A stretch of DNA of 64,000 nt from Clavaria fumosa (Eukaryota; Basidiomycota; Agaricomycetes; Agaricales; Clavariaceae). This document shows positions 1 through 10,312 of the stretch, piece by piece (within the stretch, counting starts at the first letter, position 1; each line of letters opens with the position of its first letter). The DNA lies in assembly GCA_951802425.1 (NCBI GenBank), contig OX637805.1:2418001-2482000 (forward strand), in the 5' to 3' direction. A program made the translations under genes and the position numbers. Under the pieces are notes generated by a model that did no database searches, was not told where the DNA came from, and worked only from the letters and a program-made list of their open reading frames with translations.

Positions 1-848
1 TGTTTCATCTGGTCAGGTTTTGATCTTTGGCATTTTTCGCAGCCCACAATGTACTCCGCTACATCTTCCTTCATTCCTGGTCATTTGAATTGTCAGGTGA
101 CAATTTCTAAGGTCTTTTCAGGGCCTGGATGCCCCCCAAGCGGGGAATCATGCAGCTTCATTAACACCTTGTGTATCAGATCCTGTGGTACCCAAACTTT
201 TCCTTCATGTCTGAAAAGTCTGTTGGCGCCTTTCTTGTAGGGTAGTTCTTTAGGTGGGGTCATATTCGTGTGTGCTTCCAGCAGTAATTGGTCAATGGTC
301 AGGTCTGGAATTATCAGTGTAGCAAGACGGTGGGTTGGGAAGACTTGGACCATTGGCTTCTCATATTTGTCAGTGCCTTCCCAATGATCCAGTTGTCGGG
401 ACAGGGCATCTGCTTTCATATTAGTTTTTCCAGGCTTGTATTTCACCTTGAAATTGAAGCACTGGAGCTTGGAATGCCAATGAGTCTGGCAAGGATTCAG
501 CTTCTGGCTCTTTTGGAAATATTGGAGGTTTGCATGGTCAGTGTGTATCTCGAAGGGTTTCTTAATGCCCAGTAGGTAGTGGTGCCATTCCTCCAGACCC
601 TGGATTATTGCTAAGAATTCCTTATCATAAGTTGTATAGTTCATTTCTGCCAGGGAGAAGGATTTCGAGATGAAGTCAATGGGGTGCCATATGCCATTCA
701 GTTGTTGTTGCGATAGCACTCCTCCAGTGGTGTAGTTACTCACATCGACTTCCATCTTCCACTTTCCTTCATCCTGGGGAATAGCCAGTACCACATCACT
801 TTGTAATATTTCGATTAGACATTTCCAGGCATTTTCTTGGTGGCTCAT
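1..848 (-). pseudogene. Gypsy RNase H and integrase zinc finger (broken)
   Basis: Frame 848-93 starts in the reverse transcriptase connection region and runs through RNase H: the TDASN-like stretch is VDVSNYTTGGVLSQQ, followed by YTTYDKEFLAI and HTDHANLQYF. It then enters the integrase HHCC region with GGHPGPEKT. After a stop near position 93 the same protein resumes as EYIVGCEKCQRSKPDQMK, which supplies the CxxC half of the zinc finger before the window ends. The order matches Ty3/gypsy pol. At least one in-frame stop makes it non-functional. Confidence 0.8.
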
Positions 849-1808
849 CCAAGTATAAGGGGTGCCATTGCATAGTAACTTGTAAAGAGGCTTGGCAATG
901 GTGGCGAACCCTTGTATGAACCTCCGGAAGTAGTTCAGCAGCCCAATTCCTCATTGTAAAGCTTGCTTGTCTCTTGGCACTGGCCAGTCTGCTATTCCTT
1001 TACATTTCTTTGGCAAGTGTCAGATGTTCCCCTTGGAAATCAGCAGCCCCAGGAATGTGACCTCTGTTTGTTCCAGTTTACATTTGGATTCTCTGATGCA
1101 GAGATCATTTTCCTGGAGTGCCTTGAACACTTTGTGCAATAGGTGTCAGTGTTCTTCAAGTGTCTCTGTTGCAATGAGGATATTGTCAATATACACAAAT
1201 ACCTTTCCAGTGGCTAGCAGCATGCATAGAATGTAGTTCATTCTGCATTGGAAGACCGATGGAGCATTCATTAAACTAAATTGCATGATGGTGGGGCATA
1301 CTGTTCCAAATTTTGTAATGATTGCAGCATATTTTTGTGCCCATTTGGCCATTGCAACATTCCAATATCCCCATTCCACATCAAGGCTTGTGAACACTTG
1401 GGCCTTTTTCAGGCTTCCTACAGTCTTGTTGATTCTGGGCAATGGGTAAATGTCTTTTACGCAGTAAGAGTTAAGGCGCTTGTAGTTGATGATTGCCCAT
1501 AACCTGTCACCCTCATCCTTGAAAAAGATGGGGCTCACATAATCTGATTCTTCCCATTCCAGTTGGCCGTTTTCTAAGTTTTCCTTGAGCCAGGCCTTCA
1601 GGGCTTCCTCTTCTTTCCAAGTAAGTGGGTACACTTTGGAGTGCAGGAATCCAGGGTCATTTTTGAATTTGATCTCATAGTCTATACCAGGCAGAGACTT
1701 GGGCAACTTCTGGAGCATCTTTCTTGCGAATACTTGGGGGTACAGGGATTTCCAGTCGGGTGTGGTCTCAGTAGCATGTGTGCCCCAGAATCCATAGCTG
1801 CAATTCAT
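849..1808 (-). pseudogene. Gypsy reverse transcriptase (broken)
   Basis: Frame 1808-1146 carries reverse transcriptase hallmarks: VYPLTWKEEEALKAWLKENL at the N-terminal end, YKRLNSYCVKDIYPLPRIN, TSLDVEWGYWNVAMA, and the active-site loop FVYIDNILIATETLEEH. The catalytic YIDD is changed to YIDN, a loss of the second metal-binding aspartate. Frames are interrupted between 1146 and 848, where the connection domain should be continuous. This is a dead relic of the minus-strand gypsy element. Confidence 0.8.
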
Positions 1809-2300
1809 GATGTGACAGTCCTTTGTCTTGCATCAGTCAAAACAAATGTACTTCTGAGACCAGCAGATCATCAGGTTGTGGTATAAGAGCCAGTCATGTC
1901 CTAGGATTGCCCAGTGTCCACTAACCCATCCTAGCAAGAACTGCTTGATCTCTACGTGGCCTCTGATGTTAAGGCATAATGTCACTGAGTGCTTAAAGGC
2001 CCCACAGGTGTTTGTAGTTCCATCAATGGGGTTTCAAGCTTTGTCAGGTTCATTCTTTTCTTGAGCACCCAATCCAGGTCCATGACAGATATAGTACAGC
2101 CTGAGTCGATGAAGAGTTTGACTTCATGGGTCTCCTTCGTATCCAGTGTTGTCACATATCCTGGCATGTCCAGTTGTCGTTCCCCTCCTTGTCTGTATGT
2201 GATTTTCAGATCAGACTTCCAGTCCACATCATCATTATATCCAGGGAGTTTAAAAAGAAGTGAGTGAGGCCAGATGAGAGGCAGGATATGCCAGGACAGG
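1809..2300 (-). pseudogene. Gypsy aspartic protease remnant
   Basis: The frame 2227-1982 contains VKLFIDSGCTISVMDLDWVL, the retropepsin active-site pattern D-S-G followed by a hydrophobic flap region as in Ty3/gypsy proteases. It lies between the gag zinc knuckle (about 2440) and reverse transcriptase (1808), as expected for the family. Downstream codons towards 1809 are interrupted by stops, so the protein is not continuous with pol. Confidence 0.7.
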
Positions 2301-2525
2301 GTAAGGGAAAAATGGGGGCAGCATGTAGTATCTGGAGGGGGAGCACATCTTGAAGGTGCTGCCAGCTCTTACTTGTTGGCAGGGCATAGGGTGATGTTGG
2401 GATGGCTCAGGGCATAGTCATGCAGGGTGGCCTACCTGGCCACAGTTGTAACAAATGAGCGGTCATCAGGGCCCTGCACCTTGGCTTGTATCCATTGGTG
2501 TGCCCTGTCTCATGCCAGGCGGTGC

Positions 2526-2980
2526 TAGTGAATTGCGTGGGTATTGGTACCCGCACGGGTTTTCTTCACAGGTATGGGTAGGTGTGGGTACGGGTAATGG
2601 ATTCTGGACCCTTCCAAAACCTGTACCCTTCATAGGGGTACATGGGTAGCCAGTCAGCATGGATCCTATTGTCGCATGTCCAGATTTGGCTGTCAGCTCA
2701 GTCAACTTGGGCATTGATTTGCATTGGCATGTGGAGTAAGTTAGGTCTAGTGAAGGACAATGATGTTATGGGTGTCACAGTACTGGCTGAAGTTGAAGGA
2801 GATGAGGAGGAGATGGCAGATGGGTGGGACACCATTGTATTTGTGCATAGCATAGTTAGAAGTAGAAACCTGTACCCATACCCGGCAGTTTAGTGGACCC
2901 ATACCCATGGGTAAGGGTACTGTCAGGTGCGGGTAGGGGTACAGTCAAATTTACCCATGGGTTACCCGTGCCATTCACTA
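2526..2980. mobile_element. hAT-type MITE with 8-bp target duplication
   Basis: A 455-bp non-coding insertion is flanked by a perfect 8-bp direct repeat, GGCGGTGC, at 2518-2525 and 2981-2988. Its ends are inverted and similar: the left begins TAGTGAATTGCGTGGGTA and the right, reverse-complemented, begins TAGTGAATGGCACGGGTA. Subterminal regions are packed with GGGTA/TACCC units in both orientations. An 8-bp duplication, TAGTG-type ends and subterminal repeats are the signature of hAT-superfamily non-autonomous elements. It has no transposase coding capacity. Confidence 0.85.
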
Positions 2981-3323
2981 GGCGGTGCCGGTCTATTCCA
3001 TTGCCTTGCGGGCTGTGCTTGTTGTTGCTGCTGCAGTGGCTGTGGTTGCCACTGCACACGTTGTGGTTGTTGTGGTGGTGGGCCCCATTGGCCTGGTCCT
3101 TCGTACACCGACTGTGGTTGCCACTGCGGTGAGCACCAGAAACAGTTTTGCAGGGGTACATGCTGCACAGGCTGGGTCCAAGTAGGGCAAGGGCCCATCT
3201 GTGCTTGCATCTCTCTCTGGACCGTGGTATGCAGCTGATGCTGTCGGTCCAAGCATATAGTGAGCACTCAGAAAGCCTGGTAGTCTGTGGGCTGATCTGC
3301 ACATGCAAGGACCTTCTCCATTA

Positions 3324-4006
3324 TTGCTGTTTTCAGCGCACTTGGCAGACTGCACATAATGCACAAATTTACGCTAATTTAAAAGATGAATCTGAGGTAA
3401 GGCTTATATGGACAATCTTATAGTATATCATTAGGGCTACACAGCCACATTTTTGCATTGCAAAATATGTTATATTGGGGGAGATGTAGGTGAATCTTCA
3501 TTTTTGGTTACACAAACATATGTGATAAGTAACTCAGGAACAAGGCATCTGATAGACATGGTTATGAGAGCAAAAATGGTGTACATTAGGAGGGCTAGGC
3601 AGCCCCATATGTATAAGAAAGGATTAGTGACAAATAAATACAAATATAGGCATAACAAAATCTGCACCATTTTGTTATGCATATATTTGTACTTATTTGT
3701 CACTAATCCTTTTTTATACATATGGGGCTGCCTAGCCCTCCTAATTTACACCATTTTTGCTCTCATAACCATGTCTATCAGATGCCTTGTTCCTGAGTTA
3801 CTTATCACATATGTTTGTGTAACCAAAAATGAAGATTCACCTACATCTCCCCCAATATAACATATTTTGCAATGCAAAAATGTGGCTGTGTAGCCCTAAT
3901 GATATACTATAAGATTGTCCATATAAGCCTTACCTCAGATTCATCTTTTAAATTAGCATAAATCTGTGCGTTATGTGCAGTCCGCCAAGTGCGCTGAAAA
4001 CAGCAA
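3324..4006. mobile_element. 683-bp foldback (near-perfect palindrome) element, TA target site
   Basis: The left arm from 3324 and the right arm to 4006 are reverse complements over about 335 bp each, with a spacer of only a few bases centred at 3665 and a handful of mismatches. TA is duplicated at 3322-3323 and 4007-4008. Removing the element plus one TA restores the surrounding gag reading frame (…IHLKLMEKVLACADQP), which confirms the borders. Ends start TTGCTGTTTTCAGCGCAC. Open frames seen on both strands here are mirror images of each other and are not genes. The TA duplication suggests mobilisation by a Tc1/mariner-type transposase; that is inference. Confidence 0.85.
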
Positions 4007-5160
4007 TAATTTCAGATGGATGGCCCTCATCAGTAGCATGTTTATCACATTCCAGTGGGTATCTTCTTCATAGCCAGCATGGCTCATCAACATCTTGAAC
4101 TTCTGGAAGAATTGTGCAGCATCCATCTGTACCTGTTTGAATCCATTGAGTTTGTGTATGGCCAATGCTTGGTCTTCAATGGGAGAGAATGCCTCTCTCA
4201 TTCATGCCTCAAACATGGCCCAGATGACATCTTTGCCTCCTTCCTCTAGTAGTACCATGGCGGCCTGATTAGCCCATTCTGCCACATATCCTTTGACCAT
4301 GTGGCTCAAGGTAAAGACTACCTTATGGAAATTGGTGGGGTATCTAGTTTCATTCACTTGGAATTCAAGGCATATGCTCCTTAGGAAGGTTTGGAACTCT
4401 TCCCTCTTCCCAGAATAGGGAACAATCTTCAGCGACAGTGTAACTGGTGCAGCAGGCGCAGGTGTGGGTGCAGTGTCGGCTATTCTTTCTAGTCAAGTTC
4501 TTCCAGGTAAATGTGTGGGGGGTCTTGGAAAATGTCCACATGTAGGCAAACTTGGAATCCTGCAAATGTAAGGTCTGTCTGTGCTTTGGTGGAACAGTGT
4601 GTGGGTAGTGCTTCATCAGTTTGGGTTCCTATTGAGGTGTGTGTTTCGTCCTCGAGTTCTTCGAGAGTGCTCTGATAATCACTTTCACTGGCGAAGTCTG
4701 CAAAGTCTTCAACTCCTTGCAAAAATTCGGTTTCTTCATCTGTGCACTTCTGTGCTTCTGCTATGGCCTGTAGCTTATCTAGCAATCTCTTTCAGAAAGC
4801 TTGCCACTCAGGAGAGTGTTCAATCGACAGGGGGTTGTTTTGCATGGGGTCTTCTGGTACAAGGATCCTCCTTGTAGCAAAATGGTACTGGGGTGCCAAC
4901 AAGGCGGCTTCAGAGTGTCTCGGGTATTGGAACCTCTTGTGGGCTCGGTATGGGGTATTCGGTGGCATCAGTTGCTCAAAATCTGTTTCTGTATCTAGTC
5001 CAAGGAGGGCTCTCCTCCTGACAGATCATTTGTACACTGTCCAAAAATGTGCCAGTGTTCCTTCTCCGAATACATGAGCTTTGCTTCAGCTTGGGCAAGG
5101 GGTGTGGGTGCCTAGGTCCATGAGGAGGTAGGCAAGGGAGAGGTCGTTACTTACAATGTG

Positions 5161-5640
5161 GTGAATCATGCAGTACAACCAAAAGGCTGCTTACACAGCC
5201 AAGATTAGTTCATTACTTCCCCTGCACTGCAAAGTCTATCAGAAACCACATGCTAACTCTGCCTTCCTTTCCACTTCCAACAAGCCACAGGCCTCTTGCT
5301 TCCTTCTCTGCACCCATCTCGTCCTCACTATCTTCGTCTCCCTGACCATTCCCCTCTCCATCAAATGTAACAACATAGGAATGTGCAAAGATGACAGCTT
5401 GACACACCTCCTTGTGATACTCAAGCATCCCAAGGGGTTTGAGCAATTTAGTGGAGTAAAGATGAATTCTGTAACAGTGGGAGATGAAGTCAGGGCTGCA
5501 ATGTAATCACCATCAGATCACTCACCTCCCATCCCAGCCACCAACTGCACAAACCTGTCCATCATGTTTTATTGCAACACTCATGTTGCTGGGGTACTTG
5601 GTCCTGTGCACCATGCCAATGCCAGTCTGCTGCCAAGTTT
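5161..5640. other. Intergenic, no identified gene
   Basis: No gene recognised. Two overlapping short frames exist on opposite strands (5168-5506 plus, 5446-5213 minus). The minus frame is acidic and glycine-rich in the middle. Neither shows a known motif. The stretch lies between a gypsy relic and a MITE and shares their low CpG content, so it may be further transposon debris. Confidence 0.4.
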
Positions 5641-5646
5641 AAAGTA

Positions 5647-5941
5647 CTGTACCCTTTAAGTCAATTGACCTGTCACACATCACACCCCCCTCAAATTCGG
5701 TCAATTTTTCATGTTGTAATGCATCACACTGCCAAACGGTCAATTTGTGGGACCAAACCTTTTTTTACCAAATTAGGCTTGCTGCAGGATTTTGTTGAGA
5801 ATTTTGAAAGCCATGGTGGTCAATTTTTGTGGTGGTCAATTTTTGTGGGTGTCACATGTCACAGCCATTTTCAGTCAATCTGCCGACTGGTCAATCATGT
5901 CATGCGTCACACCCACTGGTCAATTGACTTAAATGGTACAG
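5647..5941. mobile_element. 295-bp MITE with TA target duplication
   Basis: The ends are inverted repeats: left CTGTACCCTTTAAGTCAATT and, reverse-complemented, right CTGTACCATTTAAGTCAATT, continuing through a further TTGACC and CACAC-rich portion. TA flanks the element on each side (5645-5646 and 5942-5943). Internal CpG-poor repeats of GGTCAATTTTTG and TCACAC motifs occur in both orientations. There is no coding capacity. TA duplication and terminal structure fit a Tc1/mariner-type MITE. Confidence 0.75.
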
Positions 5942-6188
5942 TACTATATAATGAAAAAAACAAATATGTAAATTGACAGACATTCATGATGAGGTACTGA
6001 CATCACATCATCCATTAGTGGAAGGTTAAGGGCTTCCAAAAGCAGTAGCAGGTGCATTTGGCTAGTTACAAAGGGTAGTCGTAATCATCATTGTTGTTGA
6101 ACATGAAAAGCAGAAAATAAGTCAAACAGAAAAAAAGAAGACAGAAGAGGTTCACCTTGCTGACTACTTGCATTGCCATTGTTGTTGT

Positions 6189-6417
6189 TATAGAAATCTA
6201 GGGTTACTGCGTTAGCTCAGTCAAATAGTGGACTGTATGTATTTGTTGTAGTACCTAGGGTTACTGCGTTCTACCCTAGGCCGTCAGTACGGTTGTAATA
6301 TGAAGTAAAAAGAGATAGACTCACAGCTCAGTCAAATAGTGGACTGAGCTGTGGCACTGCTACGTTGCAACCAAATAAACATATGTGTTATGTAATCTGT
6401 CCAGATGATTACCAATA
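6189..6417 (-). repeat. 3' LTR of copia-1
   Basis: It is about 96% identical to 12216-12444. The preceding polypurine tract on the minus strand (GAGAGGGAG) abuts the LTR start at 6417. The outer edge meets the GTTGT duplication at 6184-6188. It contains two direct copies of GCTCAGTCAAATAGTGGACTG, about 85 bp apart, which also occur in the partner LTR. Confidence 0.92.
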
Positions 6418-6429
6418 CTCCCTCTCAAA

Positions 6430-7031
6430 CGGGCAGAAGTGCAAGTTCCCGAACGAATGTTTCGAAGGCAGGCCACGGGAGTGGCTTCGTAAAGCCGTCG
6501 GCAACGTTTTCACTCGTTGGGACGTATTCTACCTGGATAGTTCCTTGCTCGACTGCCTCGCAAACGAAATGATGTCAGATGTCGATGTGTTTGGTGCGTG
6601 CGTGGAATTTATTGTTCTTCGTTATCGCGATCGTTGACATGTTGTCCAATCACAACATTGTCGCTCCCGGTTCGCGCGCTCCCACCTCGGCCAGGAAACT
6701 CCTTATCCAGAATATCTCCCTCGCAGCTACCGCCGCTGCGACGTATTCCGCCTCGGTGCTGGATTGCGCAACTAGCATCTGTCTCTTCGACGACCAACTT
6801 ACAGCACCTCGCCCGATTCGCATAACGAACCCAGAAATCGAGTCAGTCCGGCTGAGACGCCCAGTCGGCGTCAGAAAAGACTTCAGGGCGTGTGCCCTTT
6901 CCCCCCAGAGTGAGCCAGAGGTTTCTCGTAGTGAACAAGTAGCTTATCGCTCGCTTCATTGCCTCCCAGTGCGCTTGCGCCGGGTTTATTGTGAACTGCG
7001 ACAGCAGACCTACGGCTAGTTGCACGTCGGG
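6430..7031 (-). pseudogene. copia-1 RNase H end (broken)
   Basis: Frames at 7025-6843 and 6797-6609 carry the tail of reverse transcriptase and RNase H: INPAQAHWEAMKRAISYL, followed after a break by pieces of the copia RNase H. The parts are in different frames and separated by stops, so the 1072-residue upstream polyprotein frame cannot be completed. The element therefore lacks functional RNase H. Confidence 0.75.
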
Positions 7032-10000
7032 TCACGATATTACAGCTGGCCAGAGGACCCCGCCGCACGCTTCCTGATAAGGTGCGTTGATCGGGTTCAC
7101 AGGGCACTGATCTTTTGACAGCGTTACCCCTGGGTCCATGGGAATGTGCACCGCGTGTCCGTTTTGTAGTCCAAACCGCTTCGCTAGCACCTCAAGGTAC
7201 GCCCGTTGGTTCAGCGCTATTGTGCGCGCGGCCCTGTCTCGTTTGACCTCGAATCCCAGGAGCCATGACAACTCGCCTTGATCGGTTATTTCAAATGACT
7301 TTCGCAATTCAGTTTTCACCCGGTCAACAGCTGACCGTGTGCTCCCCATCACGACCATGTCATCCGTGGAAACGGTAATGTGTATGCTTTGTTTGTCTTG
7401 TGTTCTGATGAATGCTGATTGGTCCAGTTTGGACACGTTGAAGCCAAGGGATATAAAGGTAGAGGCCATCATTCGATACCACATTCGCCCTGATTGTTTT
7501 AGCCCGTATAGGCCCTTTCGCAGCCTGCAGACTTTGCATGTCGCGTTCTCGAGCAGTACTCCGTGCGGCAGCTCCATGTAGACCTCTTCCTCAAGGTCAG
7601 CATTCAGATAAGCGCCAACGACATCGAGCTGATCTATTTCCCAGTCACATTGCGCAGCCAGCGCGAGGAAGACGCGGATGGATGCGATCTTCGCCGCTGT
7701 GGCGAACGTTTCGTTATAGTTCGTACCTTTGGTCTGCCTATGGCCTCCTGCGACGACTCGAGCCTTATATTTTAGGATTTCGCCGTTAGGGCCCAGCTTT
7801 AGCCTGAAGACGTAGCCGCACGGGATAACTGGTTTGTCCGGTGGGCGGTCGACGATATCCCAGGTGCATGCACGGCTTAACTGGTCTAACTCTATCTGAT
7901 AAGCTTTCTCCCATTGGTTTGCATCAGGGCCAGCGAGCGCTTGAGCGATAGTGCGCGGTTCTACGCCAATAGAGCCGGCATGAAGAGCAAACATTGGCGG
8001 GTGGTTAGCTGTATCAAGGTGAGTAGCATTAGCGGCTGTCCCTTTCGGTGCGTAACCTGCCAAAGTTTTGTAGAATCCTGGCTGGGGGCGCACGCGGCGA
8101 GGAAGTAAGTCATCATCGTGGGCAGGGATCTCTGGGAGATCAAGCGGTACATGCTGTTGTTGATCTTCGTTCAGAGGATCATGCTGATATTCGTCAAGCA
8201 TGGTGCTCTTGTGATTCGAATCGTCTAGGTTTAGAGGGGTGTCGATCGGTTCGGATTGGGAGGTGGAATGCTGACTGAGCATATTCGTCCTCCCCTCAGG
8301 CGGTAGTTCACCTGTCCACACGATGGGGTCAGTATCCTCTTTTAGATTGAATACCACCTCTCGCTCGATTCTGATTTGCCTTTTATCAGGAAAGTAAATT
8401 CTATATCCTGTACTTGTTGAGTCGATGCCAATAAAATGGCCCATGCGTGCTCGACGATCGAGCTTGCCTGCGTCAACAATCTTCACCCAGGCTGAAGTGC
8501 CGAAGGGTACTAACTTAGATAAGTTTGGATGGTTGGCATAGCGGGTGTAAAAAGGTGTTTCGCCTTCGAGAGCGCGGGTAGGCGACCTATTCTTTATCCA
8601 AGCTGCATGCTTCATGGCTTCACCCCATAGGAACTTCAGAAGCTTGGAATCGATGAGCATCGCTCTCGCGAGTTCCGCCTTTGTTCTGTTCCAACGCTCG
8701 ACAGCTCCGACTTGCTCGTGGGTGTCATGGGTGGTGAGTTCTCGCTTTGTACCTTTCTCGGCAAGATGGGCTGAGAATACGTCGCTGTTGAATTCGCTGC
8801 CATGATCAGAACGGAGAAATTTTATCTTTGTATTGTCGTGAGTATTGATTTGAGCCTCCAAACGTTTGTAGGCACCAAAAGCGTCTGACTTTTTGTGCAG
8901 GAGGGATATTTCAGTCCAGCGAGTCGCATCGTCGACGAAGTCGACGGTGTATCGGCTGCCGCCGATTGTTTCAACAGAGGCCGGACCCCATACGTCAGCG
9001 TGAATGTGCTCCCCATAAGATTTCGCTCGGTTAGTTGCTTTATCAGGGAAAGGCAGCCAGTGTGGCTTGGCCTGAGCGCATGCGTCGCAGAAAACTGGGT
9101 CAGATGAGGTGTCTATCGCCATTCTGAGTATTTTGCCTGTGGATATGGCATGTTTAACTGCAGCATAGTTTATGTGGCCCAGAGCACGGTGTGCCTCAAA
9201 AAGCGTAAGTGTTTTTTGATTCTTGGCCAGGTGAGCTTCTAAAGGCAATGATTGTATGCGATATAGGCCGCCTAACTTAGGGATCTGGGCAAGTATCTTC
9301 CCGTTTGTGTCCTTTATCTGGCAAAGGTTATCTGTGAACTTAGCAGCGTAGCCGGCATCATCCAGTTTCCCAATAGAGACTAGCGTAAATGCCATGCAAG
9401 GTGCGTGCACAACGTTTCTCAGTCGTAACGTGCTTACGCTCTGGCCATTTTGGGTTTGTAGGATGATATCGCCACGACTGACGGCTTTCAATTCACGTCC
9501 ATTGGCGGCGGTGATTGCTGTCGGGCTAGTAGGCGAGTAGCTTATGAACATGGATCTATCCGGACAGAAGTGCGCAGTAGTGCCGCTGTCAAGAATAATG
9601 TCTCGCAATTTTGGCGTTGGGTATGCGGCTGCAGCAGCTTCGTGCTGGTCCCCAAGGCAAGTAAATGCGAGGTACTCATCGTCATGCTCTTGCTTTTTGG
9701 TTGACACAGCTGCGGTGTTAGCCTTGTCCTTTTCCTTTTTCTTTTGCCATGGAGCCTGGCCTTGTTTAGCTTCGCCATCAGCATAGCAGTTTTCTGCCTT
9801 ATGATTCATACGTTTGCAGTTTGTACACAGCATTTTTGTGCTTGAATCGTCTGACTTTCCTTTGCATCCTCTAGTCTTTTTGACATGGAGGGCTGTGTCA
9901 CCGGATTTCGAGGCAAGATCTGCGATTTCGCATTGTCTTGCTTCCTCAAGGATGATGCGCATAAGGTCATTTGGGGAGATTTCCGTAGATGACAAGCTTG

Positions 10001-10310
10001 CAGTGTGAGTGATTGAGTGGAGAAGACTGCAATAACTGGGTGGCAAGGAGGTAAGTATCATGGTCGCGAAGTCGTCATCCATGACTGATGCGCCTATGCC
10101 TTCGAGTTCATCTCGAATTTTTATCATCGCATTCAGATGGGCTTTGACATCTCCGTCTTCGGGACAGATCATAGATTGTAACCTGCGACGTGTGTCTACT
10201 TTGTGAAGCTGACTCTTTCGTGTAGCGTCAGTCCGGATTGCCTTCCACATGTCGGATGCGGATAAGGATTTGATGGCTGTAGCGAGGTGTGGGGATACCG
10301 TAGTAAGTAA
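7032..10310 (-). CDS. copia-1 Gag-Pol polyprotein (open frame, 5' end interrupted by Tc1)
   Basis: A single open frame of more than 1070 codons carries, in order: gag capsid end; a CCHC knuckle (CTNCKRMNHKAENC); aspartic protease (ILDSGTTAHF); the GAG-pre-integrase HHCC region (HRALGHINYAAVKHAI, CDACAQAK); the integrase core (DVWGPA, then DHGSEFNSDVF); and copia reverse transcriptase (YKARVVAGGHRQ, DVVGAYLNADLEEEVYM, RKGLYGLKQSGRMW, STDDMVVMGS). The usual YVDD loop reads STDD. The frame ends near 7032 before RNase H. Upstream it runs into the TA duplication of the Tc1 element at 10311 and continues at 11911 on the far side, so the full-length protein cannot be made. Confidence 0.88.
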   Translation of the reverse strand, partial: LLTTVSPHLATAIKSLSASDMWKAIRTDATRKSQLHKVDTRRRLQSMICPEDGDVKAHLNAMIKIRDELEGIGASVMDDDFATMILTSLPPSYCSLLHSITHTASLSSTEISPNDLMRIILEEARQCEIADLASKSGDTALHVKKTRGCKGKSDDSSTKMLCTNCKRMNHKAENCYADGEAKQGQAPWQKKKEKDKANTAAVSTKKQEHDDEYLAFTCLGDQHEAAAAAYPTPKLRDIILDSGTTAHFCPDRSMFISYSPTSPTAITAANGRELKAVSRGDIILQTQNGQSVSTLRLRNVVHAPCMAFTLVSIGKLDDAGYAAKFTDNLCQIKDTNGKILAQIPKLGGLYRIQSLPLEAHLAKNQKTLTLFEAHRALGHINYAAVKHAISTGKILRMAIDTSSDPVFCDACAQAKPHWLPFPDKATNRAKSYGEHIHADVWGPASVETIGGSRYTVDFVDDATRWTEISLLHKKSDAFGAYKRLEAQINTHDNTKIKFLRSDHGSEFNSDVFSAHLAEKGTKRELTTHDTHEQVGAVERWNRTKAELARAMLIDSKLLKFLWGEAMKHAAWIKNRSPTRALEGETPFYTRYANHPNLSKLVPFGTSAWVKIVDAGKLDRRARMGHFIGIDSTSTGYRIYFPDKRQIRIEREVVFNLKEDTDPIVWTGELPPEGRTNMLSQHSTSQSEPIDTPLNLDDSNHKSTMLDEYQHDPLNEDQQQHVPLDLPEIPAHDDDLLPRRVRPQPGFYKTLAGYAPKGTAANATHLDTANHPPMFALHAGSIGVEPRTIAQALAGPDANQWEKAYQIELDQLSRACTWDIVDRPPDKPVIPCGYVFRLKLGPNGEILKYKARVVAGGHRQTKGTNYNETFATAAKIASIRVFLALAAQCDWEIDQLDVVGAYLNADLEEEVYMELPHGVLLENATCKVCRLRKGLYGLKQSGRMWYRMMASTFISLGFNVSKLDQSAFIRTQDKQSIHITVSTDDMVVMGSTRSAVDRVKTELRKSFEITDQGELSWLLGFEVKRDRAARTIALNQRAYLEVLAKRFGLQNGHAVHIPMDPGVTLSKDQCPVNPINAPYQEACGGVLWPAVIS

Positions 10311-10312
10311 TA

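Larger units (their letters stand above)
2400..5060 (-). pseudogene. Gypsy gag with zinc knuckle, interrupted by two transposons
   Basis: Read on the minus strand, an acidic N-terminal part (about 4785-4489) is followed by a capsid-like region (4201-4007, including KLNGFKQVQMDAAQFFQKFK), a Gln-rich stretch (3267-2990) and a CCHC zinc knuckle near 2440 (CYNCGQVGHPA, then a stop, then LC). The knuckle stop is a TGA most simply explained by CGA to TGA change. Removing the foldback element with one copy of its TA duplication rejoins the capsid frame without a break at 4007/3323. The hAT-type MITE interrupts the stretch just upstream of the knuckle. Scattered stops remain after both removals. Confidence 0.7.
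1..5160 (-). mobile_element. Decayed Ty3/gypsy LTR retrotransposon, 5' part, cut by window start
   Basis: Reading the minus strand from about 5.1 kb towards 1, there are gag-like, zinc-knuckle, aspartic protease, reverse transcriptase, RNase H and integrase zinc-finger segments in Ty3/gypsy order. Every segment is broken by stops or frameshifts, so the copy is dead. The integrase core and 3' LTR lie beyond the window start, and I could not define a 5' LTR near 5.1 kb. CpG is scarce, with TpG/CpA in its place and CGA arginine codons turned into TGA, which fits long exposure to cytosine methylation. Two smaller transposons sit inside gag (2526-2980 and 3324-4006). It differs from the two gypsy families at 27-36 kb. 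Confidence 0.85.

Noticed and set aside
3453..3860. 135-codon ORF with hydrophobic segments on both strands
   Set aside because: It lies wholly within the palindromic foldback element; the two strands encode nearly the same peptide because of the inverted repeat.
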